Assembly: GCA_963675135.1 (NCBI GenBank)
Contig: OY776119.1
Span: 74,889,727-74,953,726, forward strand
Length of the DNA: 64,000 bases
DNA from: Galeopsis tetrahit
Lineage: Eukaryota > Streptophyta > Magnoliopsida > Lamiales > Lamiaceae
Direction of reading: 5' to 3'
Positions 56,543 through 64,000 of the stretch are shown here, piece by piece; within the stretch, counting starts at the first letter, position 1; every line of letters starts with the position of its first letter. A program made the position numbers and the translations under genes. The notes beneath the pieces were generated by a model. That model worked only from the letters and a program-made list of their open reading frames with translations. It was not told where the DNA came from and searched no databases.

Positions 56543-58017
56543 TTGGCATCCCGTAATTTAGACTTAATTCAGTTTATATCCTTTAAATATTTACTTTTTC
56601 AATTTACATCGTTTTTGTCGGATATTCTTAAACTCACCGAAAATTGAAGAACAGATTGAGATCCTGACTAGGGGTGGGTAAATATACCGAAATTTCGGTA
56701 TACCGAGCTTTTCATACCGAAAAATATCGAAATTATCGAAATTTTCGGTACGGTATGATATCGTACCAAAATTTTCGGTACGGTATGATATCGTACCAAA
56801 ATTTTCGGTACGGTAACGGTATGGAAAATGATCATACCGCGGTATTTCGGTATTCGATATGAAACAGTATATCGATATACCGAAATATCGAAATATCGAA
56901 ACCTTAATAAAATAATAATTTTATATTATTTTTAAATTAAAATAACTTTAATTATTAAAACTTAAATAAAATAAACCTTAAATAATTAATTTCGGTATAA
57001 AACAATGCTTCAATATTTTCGATATGAATTGGTATACAGAAATATCGATATGAAATGATGGTTAAATATTTTAGATATGAATTGGTATACTGATATGGTA
57101 CGATATATCGATATACCGTATCGAAAATTCGGTATACCGAAATTACGGTACGGTATCGATATGAATTTTTACATACCGAAAATTTCGATATACCGAGATT
57201 ACGGTATACCGAAATTTCGGTACGATAACGGTATGAATTTTTTCAATATCGAAATTTTCGATATGATAACGGTATGGTTCAGTATTGTCAGTATACTGTA
57301 CCGAACCACCCCTAATCCTGACCAAAAAGTCCAATTTACGTCCATTAAGTTAGAAAATTAATTTTTTTAAAAATAAAAATCTCATTAAAAATTCTACAAT
57401 TCTAAAAATCTAAAAATGTGTAAATTAAAAAAATAACAAACTCTATAAAACCTCATTAAAAATTCTAAAAAAATATATAAAAATCTATAAATATGTAGAT
57501 TAAAAATTTAAATTCCTAAAAATATAATAAGAATGATAAAAATTATTAATATCTCGTTAAAACGCTCATCTGGTTCTGACTTGTCCGCCATTGAATATTT
57601 TCTCGAGCTCCTAAAAGCTTTAGGTTCGACGAGGTTTCCCAACTAGCCATTGAGGTTGAGTCGGAGCTTCACACTTTGATTAGTGTGAAACCGTTTAAAA
57701 TTCATTAATTTACACAATTTTTTTATTTTTAGAAATGTAAATTTTTTTAAATTTTAGTTTTTTGTTTTTTACATTTTATTTTTATTTTTATTGAGATTCT
57801 TTTAATTTTAAAATTTTAGAATATTTAAGGAGGAATTTTTAGAAATTTTTAATTTTTAAACTAAAGGGACATAAATTTGACCAATTTGTCAAAATCTCAA
57901 TTCGTTCCTTTGTTTCTAGTGAGGTTAAAAAAATCGACGTAAATTAGACAAAAATGGCATAAATTAAAAAAGTGAGTACTTAAAGGATTTAAATTGAATT
58001 GAATCTAAGTGACCCAT
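56543..58017. mobile_element. Long-inverted-repeat element, with hAT MITE nested in its left arm
   Basis: The left arm (56543-56668 plus 57323-57360) and the right arm (57840-58017, inverted) align over about 170 bp, including TTTACTTTTTCAATTTACATC against ACTCACTTTTTTAATTTATG. The interior is AT-rich, with a GC-richer piece at 57560-57680 of no recognised origin. MULE-like by its long arms, but no 9-bp target duplication was confirmed. Confidence 0.55.
56669..57314. mobile_element. hAT-type MITE (646 bp)
   Basis: Inverted ends TAGGGGTGG / CCACCCCTA with a perfect 8-bp target duplication ATCCTGAC (56661-56668 and 57315-57322). The interior is rich in CGGTATACCG-type palindromes and has a 30-bp tandem repeat at 56741-56815. 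No transposase. Confidence 0.9.
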
Positions 58018-58020
58018 GAC

Positions 58021-58325
58021 TATCTTTTTTTTTAAAAATAATAGTTACCACTTTTTCTTAACAAAATTACTCACTCGCTTTCACTTTTCACTAATAATAG
58101 TTACCACTTACCAATTTTCAAAAATATTAGTTGCCACTTTTCACTCTTCAGTAACAAAATTTCCATTTTTCACTAATAATAGTTACCACTTTTCAGTAAT
58201 AAAAACTCCACTTTTCACTAATAATAATTAATATTTTTCAGTAACAAAATTTTCAATTTTAAAAAATACTACCACTTTTCATTAACAAAATTTCCACTTT
58301 TCACTAATAATAGTTACACTTTTCA
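58021..58325. repeat. Degenerate minisatellite
   Basis: Repeats of CACTTTTCACTAATAATAGT and CAGTAACAAAATTTCCACTT. It is related, inverted, to the 45-bp array at 63672-64000. Confidence 0.8.
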
Positions 58326-58329
58326 TTAC

Positions 58330-58845
58330 ATTTCCCCCGATTCCTTCTTCACATTATCTCTCTCTCTCCCTCTCTCTCACCACGTTCTCTCTCTTCTCTA
58401 TCAATGGCGATCCTCTCAACTCTCTAGAAGAAAAAAGAAAGTAATTCCAATACATGAACTCTGTTTCCTTCGCAACTTTTGCAACTTTCATCACCGAATT
58501 TCTATCAAGCAAATCTAGTGTTTGTTCCAAAATTATAAACCATAAACAACAAAAAAATTGCAATGGAGGCAGCCAAGGTGAAGCAATTGAAGCAATTTGT
58601 GGAACAATATATGCAAGTCAGATCCCTCCATTTTATCCAATCCCTCACTCTCTCTTCTTCATCAATGGCGATCCTCTCAACTCTCAAACACCATGTTCAG
58701 CACCGCCGTGCTCCCCGCAAGCCCCAATTCCTTTCTCACATTATCTTTCTCTCTCTCTCACCACTTTCTCTCTCTTCTTCATCAATGGCGAGCCTCTCAA
58801 CTCTCAAGTAACATGTTCAGCACCGTCGTGATCCTCCACAAGCCC
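58330..58845 (+). repeat. Triplicated leader segment
   Basis: CTTCATCAATGGCGATCCTC-type text occurs three times (about 58398, 58660, 58780), each within CT-rich leader sequence. The last two are followed by ATGTTCAGCACCG(C/T)CGTG. Tandem duplication within the captured gene region. Confidence 0.7.
58563..58655 (+). pseudogene. Captured 5' fragment of an Hsp70-interacting protein (Hip) gene
   Basis: From the ATG at 58563 the frame reads MEAAKVKQLKQFVEQ; after a frameshift it continues as CKSDPSILSNPSLS. Together these match in pattern the N-terminus of plant Hip/FAM10-type co-chaperones as I remember the family. Only this first part of about 30 residues is present, with no tetratricopeptide repeats. 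It is immediately followed by ferredoxin-leader sequence, so the junction is chimeric. Non-functional. Confidence 0.55.
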
Positions 58846-59073
58846 CTGGCAGCCACCACTAGCCTCCGCTCCAACCAGACGACACTATTCGGCGGAGGAG
58901 GGCATAGATCTGTCGTACTCGTGGATCAGGCGGAGGAGGAGGGCATAGATCTGTCGTACTTGTGCCTCGCACGGTCATGCTCCTCTTGCGCCGAAAAGGT
59001 AATCAGCGGCAGCGTTGACCAGGCCGACGACAACTTTCTCGACGATGAACAAATCACGGAGGGTGGGTGCTGA
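58813..59073 (+). pseudogene. Captured fragment of a plastid [2Fe-2S] ferredoxin gene
   Basis: An 86-codon frame. The first 27 residues (MFSTVVILHKPLAATTSLRS) look like a plastid transit peptide. Then EEEGIDLSYLCLARSCSSC carries three of the four iron-sulphur cysteines in the plant-type arrangement Cx4Cx2C, followed by VDQADDNFLDDEQI. The frame ends GGC-stop just where the fourth cysteine region (LTC) should start. The first part of the mature domain is missing, and a segment of about 30 bp (GGCATAGATCTGTCGTACT) is duplicated in tandem (about 58898 and 58941). It cannot make a working ferredoxin. The parent gene would carry photosynthetic or root-type electron transfer. Confidence 0.8.
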
Positions 59074-59128
59074 ATTAAAAGCGTGTGCACCAAACTGTTT
59101 TGATGCACCGTGTGCATTTGAGAATTTC

Positions 59129-59701
59129 CCTTGTACAAATTGCACAATGTAATTGAGTGCAAACACGAATGACTCTAATAAATATATTATAGAATATATA
59201 TATATGTGTGTGTGTTATTATAGTTATAATTCATAATTAATAAGTGAGTACTGTTGATTAATGATACATGGAGATACAATAGAAATAGGAGAATTGTATT
59301 TCGTTGTCAAGAAAGTTTTCTGCAATTTATAATTTTGTATATTGATTTCTTTTATAAATAAAATTTTAATTCTCTATTATATTATTGTTTTTTATATATG
59401 TTATATAATTTATATTTTCACAACATTTTTTTTTAATAAAATAACAAGTTTAGTAATCTATATATGTTTTAAATATTATTTTTTAATTAATAAATTAAAA
59501 TATAAAATTAATTTATTTCAATTCCGCGTAAAAATTGAATCTTACACTAATTCAAGATTATATTAAAAAAAGATAAACATTTGAGTGTCTCAATTGATAA
59601 GTGATATTAAAAATTGTAAACTGACGCACTTAATGCAAATCTTTGGTAAAAAATGTGGTCTATCTACACGTCCCACTATATATGACCAGATTGATATATT
59701 A
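59129..59701. other. AT-rich intergenic DNA
   Basis: No gene; very AT-rich (59340-59570). Confidence 0.6.
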
Positions 59702-59703
59702 TA

Positions 59704-59973
59704 CTCCCTCCAAGGGGTCATTTTAACATTTTTATATTAAATTATAAATCATTAATATTTTATTTTTATTAATGATAAATAATTTTAATATTAAATTTTT
59801 ATTTAGTAATGAATGTGACCAATAGTGTAGGTGATATTTATATATACAATAATTATAGTTTTTTCATAATTTATGCTATACTATATTTATAAGGGTAAAA
59901 TTGTCAAAATTAAAGAAAAAAATGTAAAAATATTTAAAAAGGCAAAGTGACACTTAATTAAAAATGGAGTGAG
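59704..59973. mobile_element. Stowaway-type MITE (270 bp)
   Basis: Starts CTCCCTCC and ends GGAGTGAG, flanked by TA (59702-59703, 59974-59975). The subterminal AAGTGACACTTAATT text is typical of Tc1/mariner-derived MITEs. Confidence 0.85.
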
Positions 59974-60038
59974 TATATTAAAAGTAAATTCAATTATTAG
60001 AATCAATTTTTCTAACCAGATCAATTAGAAAGCTCTAA

Positions 60039-60790
60039 CGGCATGATTGGTACGAAGGAATGAATTAGTAGGAATGGAATGTGCATTTTTTATTATATTC
60101 TTAATCCTATGATTGGTAAGTTTTATTGTATTGAATACTCATTCCATATGGAATGATTATTCCCAAAAATTTAAAAATAGTGATTTCCCTCCCCCTAATT
60201 TTATCTATTTCATTCCTTGATTAAAGGTTATTTAAAAATATTTTTAATTATTTTAACTAATTTATATTCATTAATTTTTTAAGTTCACATAATTATCCTC
60301 AACCCTAATTATTTTAATGATTTACTTTACTTGTCATAAAAAAATTATAGTTGATTTACTTATTAATTGAAATTATTTAATAACGATTAATTATAATTTG
60401 AAGCTAAAAATAACTTTATAATAAAATATTAAATAATTTACATAGAAGAATATGTAAAATTAAAATAATACTCCACATGAATTTTAAGTTTTGCTAAATT
60501 ATTAAAAATTTACATAGTTTTTAATCAATTCATATATTTTTAAAAATAATACATGTTCAAGAATAATTTAGTCATTTAAGATAAATTTTAAATTTTCCTT
60601 ACATTTCATTATAGCATACCAATCATGAAATTAGATTAGATTCACAAAAGAAATATCTTTTACATTCCTTCTCAATTTCAATCATAAGAATTAGTATTTT
60701 TATTTCATTCCTTTTCCATAATCTTTCCATTCTTGAGATCATTCAATTCAATTCAATTCTAATATCATTTCATCGTATGAATCAATGTCG
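60039..60790. mobile_element. Tourist/PIF-Harbinger-like MITE (752 bp)
   Basis: Flanked by TAA (60036-60038, 60791-60793). Left end CGGCATGATTGGTACG; right end, reversed, CGACATTGATTCATACG. Internal GATTGGT/ACCAATC pairs recur (about 60111 and 60620). AT-rich, no ORF. Confidence 0.65.
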
Positions 60791-60950
60791 TAAACCTCTC
60801 AGGCGTCGCCCATCTTTCTCTCCCAAAAAAAAGAATTCATGTAGGCCTCATCAAAGAAGTTCCATTGTCTGTCCACACTACGTGGTTGTAAAATTTTATA
60901 TTATTTTAATTATTTATAGTTAATTCACATATATTTTTGGATGGAGAAAA

Positions 60951-61165
60951 ATCAGCGTACCGAAATTATTTTATTATAAACAGTATGAAAAATTGTCATA
61001 CCACAATATTTCATTAAACAGAAAAAAGTTTTATTCGGTATGAAATCGAAATCTTAATAAAATAATAATTTTGTAATACAACTTAAATCAAAATAACTTA
61101 AAACTTTAAAATTTAAATAAAATAAAATTAACTTAAATAATTAAATTTTGTAATAAAGTAGTATG
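60951..61165. mobile_element. Remnant of the hAT MITE family
   Basis: CCTTAATAAAATAATAATTT-like text and CGGTATGAAA resemble the inner part of 56669-57314. Both ends are lost. Confidence 0.5.
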
Positions 61166-61426
61166 TGACCAAATCAAGATGAAGAAACGATATAGATTTG
61201 TTTCCATATATCAAATACCGACAGTATTATTAATAAACTTTATTTTATTTCCTTTTTCGAACGCTATACCAAAAACAGATCGCATCCTAACTATAATTAT
61301 AATTATAAAAATATGGCTAGTCATAATATATATACTTCTTCTCCCATATTATATATATACTCCATCGTCAGATTAAAAAAAAAGAAAAGGTTTTTAGCTC
61401 TTCATTCAATTCATCTAATATTCATT

Positions 61427-61834
61427 ATGCCAATTTCACAAGGTACAGAAGCAGTCGCGATGTTAGGGTTTATGATCATGTTGGCAGGCCTTCTAATAAT
61501 GCTTGTAGTTGAAATCTTTTTGACCTTGAAATATTATTTGCACCGAATTGTGTCCTTATGTTTCACCAGAGAGCCATCCACTCCGACAGAGTTGAGGCCC
61601 GGAGAAATAGTATTAGATATCCCACCCGGAGAAATAGTGTTCGAGAAATACAATGATGCTCGAGAAGAGGAAGAAGTTGGTGGAGAGTGCGTAATCTGCT
61701 TAGAGGAGTACAAAAACGATGAAACTCGAGTAAGGATCAGTACATGCAATCATAAGTTTCATGGTTTATGTCTCAAGACATGGCTGGCTGAGAAGAAGGA
61801 TACATGTCCACTTTGTAGAGGTCATATCGTATAA
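61427..61834 (+). CDS. Membrane-anchored RING-H2 zinc-finger protein (probable E3 ubiquitin ligase, 135 aa)
   Basis: A single-exon gene. An N-terminal hydrophobic helix (about residues 11-33, MLGFMIMLAGLLIMLVVEI) is followed by a short linker and a C-terminal RING-H2 finger: CVIC, 15 residues, CNHKFHGLC, 11 residues, CPLC (about residues 89-131). All eight zinc ligands (C-C-C-H-H-C-C-C) are present. The family passes ubiquitin from an E2 enzyme to membrane-associated or soluble targets. The size and layout fit small ATL-like proteins, but the ATL GLD motif is not evident. I chose ATG 61427; an upstream ATG at 61313 adds 38 residues that include frame-fortuitous promoter sequence (TATATATA near 61350). 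It is surrounded by MITE debris but undamaged, so it is the best candidate for a functional host gene here. No partner gene is adjacent. Confidence 0.85.
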   Translation: MPISQGTEAVAMLGFMIMLAGLLIMLVVEIFLTLKYYLHRIVSLCFTREPSTPTELRPGEIVLDIPPGEIVFEKYNDAREEEEVGGECVICLEEYKNDETRVRISTCNHKFHGLCLKTWLAEKKDTCPLCRGHIV

Positions 61835-62526
61835 TACTATGTTGTTTATATATTTATCCAAATTCGTACGGTGCAAATCATATTAATGAGACAATCTGAA
61901 TTTTTATTTAATACTTTACTTTTTTATTTTTATTTTTTATCATCAGAAAGATTTAATTCTCGTAAAACACAGGCATTTGAGTTGGTGGTACATTGTTTGT
62001 AAACTGTATGGCCCTCAGATGAGTAAAGAAAAAAAAAAAAAGGTTATTTCTCTTTTTTTGAGATCTAGGTTTTGCAAGTTATAGATTCCTTCTTATAGTT
62101 ATTGATTTCCGGTTCCATGGTCAGATTCACCACAAATCTTAAATATGAAGCATATATAATTTTAATAATCATGTGCCCGGCCATTTAGGTCTGTTTTTGA
62201 GATCTAGCTAGGTTTAGCGAAACTTATTTTGCAAGTTATAGATTAATCGTAATTCTTATAGTTATTGATTTCCGGTTCCATGATCAGATTCACCACAAAC
62301 AAACTGAAATAAAAGAGAGCTAATATTCCTACATAAAAAAATATATATATATTGGAGAAAAAATAAAATAAAGAATATTTTTTCTGTTGGCCTCGAAATT
62401 GGAATTTCGGAAAATCTTAAATACACCGTACACACCAAAGGTTTTGATTTCCTTTTGTTTTCCTCCTGAGAACACGACCATAAACCCTAGTCTTCTTCGC
62501 CGTAAACCTCCACTGCATCGACGGCC
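61835..62526. other. Intergenic DNA with a duplicated segment of about 90 bp
   Basis: TTGCAAGTTATAGATT...ATTGATTTCCGGTTCCATG at 62053-62136 recurs at 62193-62299 with an insertion. A leader-like AAACCCTAG box stands at about 62483. Confidence 0.65.
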
Positions 62527-62587
62527 ATGGACGGAACTTCGATTATTGACGACGGATTATTTTGCACGGATAGTGGTTGCTGCTCCG
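62527..62587 (+). CDS. Putative first exon of an unrecognised gene
   Basis: The ATG in good context (GCCATGG) opens 20 codons (MDGTSIIDDGLFCTDSGCCS) ending at a possible donor CCG/GTAACA. It is preceded by a typical leader (AAACCCTAG, CTTCTTCGCCG). Joined to 62835-62902 the frame stays open. The product is not recognised. Confidence 0.4.
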
Positions 62588-62834
62588 GTAACATATTTTG
62601 TTTATTTTTATAGATAATTAATGATGGCTGAATTAGTAATATGTTATCTTGATTTGAATATCTTTACTTATATATAGAAGAAGCATGTGATCTTGATTTT
62701 AATTCGCTATCATTGCTTTTTAATTTGTATTGGCCGGGGTTTCTTTGGTTAGAGTGAATTTTTTTGTTACTCTGTGAATTCCTTGTGGGGATTCATTGGT
62801 TTTATTATATTTTGAATGAATTGGTTTTAATTAG

Positions 62835-62902
62835 AACCAGAAAAAGATTCAGATCTTGAGAAAGGGAAAGATGGGCAACATGTTTTGGAAAATGAAAAAA
62901 TT
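62835..62902 (+). CDS. Putative second exon of the same gene
   Basis: Acceptor TTTAATTAG and donor ATT/GTAAGT bound 68 nt that continue the phase of the first exon and encode a charged stretch (EPEKDSDLEKGKDGQHVLE). No further exon is seen before the element at 63068, which may have entered the next intron. Confidence 0.4.
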
Positions 62903-63470
62903 GTAAGTTAAAAATGGTTTATTAATTATTGAAAAGTTATTGGAAAAAATGAAAAAGTGGTAAATAAAAAATTGTAATGTTAAAAAGATGATCCTGTGAC
63001 CTTAAGGATATGTCACGGAGTTACCTTGTTAAAATATTTGTTTGAAATATTATATATTGGTTGACGAGAAATTCTCATATGCACAGTGTGCAGTTTGGTG
63101 CACACGCTTTTTTTTAACCCCTTTTTTTTTACTCCTTTTCTTTTTTTTTCTTTCTCTCTCATCTAACACTTTTTTTAAAGTCTTTTATCTTCTCCTTCTT
63201 TGTCTCTCTCCCTTCTGTAACTCTCTTCTCCTTCTCTCTCTCCTTCTCTCTCTCTCCTGAGGATGAAACGCCGAAACCCTTTTTTCATTCTTCTCCATTT
63301 ACACACCTTTTTAATTACGCTTTTTCTCTACTTTCATCTTTCTCTCTCTCTCCCACGCTTTTTCTCTCCTTTCATCTTTCTTTCTTTCTCTCTCCCTTCT
63401 TTCTCGTCGGAGAAGACGATGGATTTCGATGACAATGAATTTCGCCGGAGAAGACGATGGATATCGCCGG

Positions 63471-63558
63471 CGGTAGAGTGTTTTCCGGCTAGAGCGAGGG
63501 AGAATATGGAGTCGCCGCGGTAGAGTGTTTTCCGGCTAGAGCGAGGGAGAATATGGAG
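63471..63558 (+). repeat. 47-bp-period tandem duplication
   Basis: CGGTAGAGTGTTTTCCGGCT and the next 21 bases at 63471-63511 recur exactly at 63518-63558. Confidence 0.95.
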
Positions 63559-63671
63559 AAGGATGGCCAGAAGTGCTGAACAGTAGTGGAAGACATCGGT
63601 GGTGGTGTTTGGTGTTAGGAGGGTGAAGAAGAAGATTGTAATTTTTGGTAATTTTGTTAGTTTTGATTTAT

Positions 63672-64000
63672 TATTGAAAAGTGAAAAATTTATTATTGAA
63701 AAGTGGTGAATATTTTAACTGAAAAGTGGAAAATTTATTATTGAAAAGTGGTGGATATTTTAACTGAAAAGTGGAAAATTTATTATTGAAAAGTGGTGAA
63801 TATTTTAACTGAAAAGTGGAAAATTTATTATTGAAAAGTGGTGGATATTTTAACTGAAAAGTGGAAAATTTATTATTGAAAAGTGGTGGATATTTTAACT
63901 GAAAAGTGGAAAATTTATTATTGAAAAGTGGTGGATATTTTAACTGAATAGTGTAAAATTTATTATTGAAAAGTGGTGGATATTTTAACTGAAAAGTGAA
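63672..64000. repeat. 45-bp minisatellite running off the right edge
   Basis: More than seven near-identical units of GAAAAGTGGAAAATTTATTA plus TTGAAAAGTGGTGGATATTT. It is far more uniform than the related block at 58021-58325. Confidence 0.95.

Larger units (their letters stand above)
58021..59128. mobile_element. Gene-fragment-carrying element (Hip and ferredoxin pieces)
   Basis: A minisatellite of CACTTTTCACTAATAATAG units (58021-58325), a patchwork of duplicated leaders and two host-gene fragments (58330-59073), then a terminal region rich in TGCACC/GTGTGCA (59077-59128). The terminal region and minisatellite recur in inverted order at 63068-64000 with different cargo. Pack-type transduplication is inferred; the superfamily is uncertain. 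Confidence 0.6.
63068..64000. mobile_element. Second element of the 58-59 kb family, inverted, different cargo (runs off window)
   Basis: The left end GAAATTCTCATATGCACAGT ... GTTTGGTGCACACGC matches the reverse of 59077-59128. CT-rich leader sequence follows, then short coding-like pieces (63242-63523; an ATG at 63419 reads MDFDDNEFRRRRRW), then the 45-bp array. The far end is outside the window. Confidence 0.6.

Noticed and set aside
56674..57361. Coding frames inside the hAT MITE
   Set aside because: They arise from the 30-bp tandem repeat and CGGTATACCG palindromes; similar frames appear on both strands.

Overview
The window is plant nuclear DNA, almost certainly from a eudicot. The evidence is long Ty1/copia retrotransposons of the Sirevirus/SIRE type, plant MITE families, short AT-rich intergenic stretches, 5' leaders with AAACCCTAG boxes, and captured pieces of plant ferredoxin and Hsp70-interacting-protein genes. 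I cannot name the species. Nothing looks bacterial or organellar.

About two thirds of the window (1-43231) is one nest of three Sirevirus-like elements. Element A (minus strand, oldest) runs off the left edge. Its LTR was split by element B (plus strand, 12361-42976), which made the target duplication GATAG. Element C (plus strand, 23865-39673) then landed inside the third ORF of B, making the duplication GTGTC. Each element has a tRNA-iMet-type primer binding site, a long gag with one zinc knuckle, a pol in copia order (protease, integrase, reverse transcriptase, RNase H), a 660-700 bp spacer, and a very large third ORF of about 1,580-1,590 residues where some Sireviruses carry an envelope-like gene. 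By eye, the LTR pairs differ by about 6 substitutions in C and about 10 in B, which agrees with the nesting order. A and B lie head to head, giving a giant inverted repeat with arms over 11 kb and a spacer of about 250 bp.

ORF3 is the most interesting coding feature. It has a conserved N-terminal domain, basic and acidic low-complexity stretches, a mid-domain, a coiled coil, a conserved ubiquitin-interacting-motif match and a conserved C-terminal domain. I see no signal peptide or membrane anchor. In A and B a conserved TATA/AACGG block lies just upstream of it and may be its own promoter.

From 43232 to 64000 the sequence is AT-rich intergenic DNA packed with small elements: a gene-like GC-rich leader region (43.66-45.93 kb), a PIF/Harbinger-like element (46.4-47.7 kb), two mirrored blocks of degenerate minisatellite (48.8-50.7 and 52.4-53.1 kb) with a 1.18 kb mini LTR retrotransposon inside one of them (49399-50576), tRNA-like A/B-box pieces, a truncated copia element D on the minus strand (53.2-56.2 kb), a long-TIR element carrying a nested hAT MITE (56.5-58.0 kb), a gene-fragment-carrying element with Hip and ferredoxin pieces (58.0-59.1 kb), a Stowaway MITE, a Tourist-like MITE, and a second, inverted relative of the fragment-carrying element at the right edge (63.07-64 kb).

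The only intact host gene I can support is a small membrane-anchored RING-H2 protein (61427-61834). Two consecutive exon-like blocks at 62.5-62.9 kb may be the start of a second host gene.
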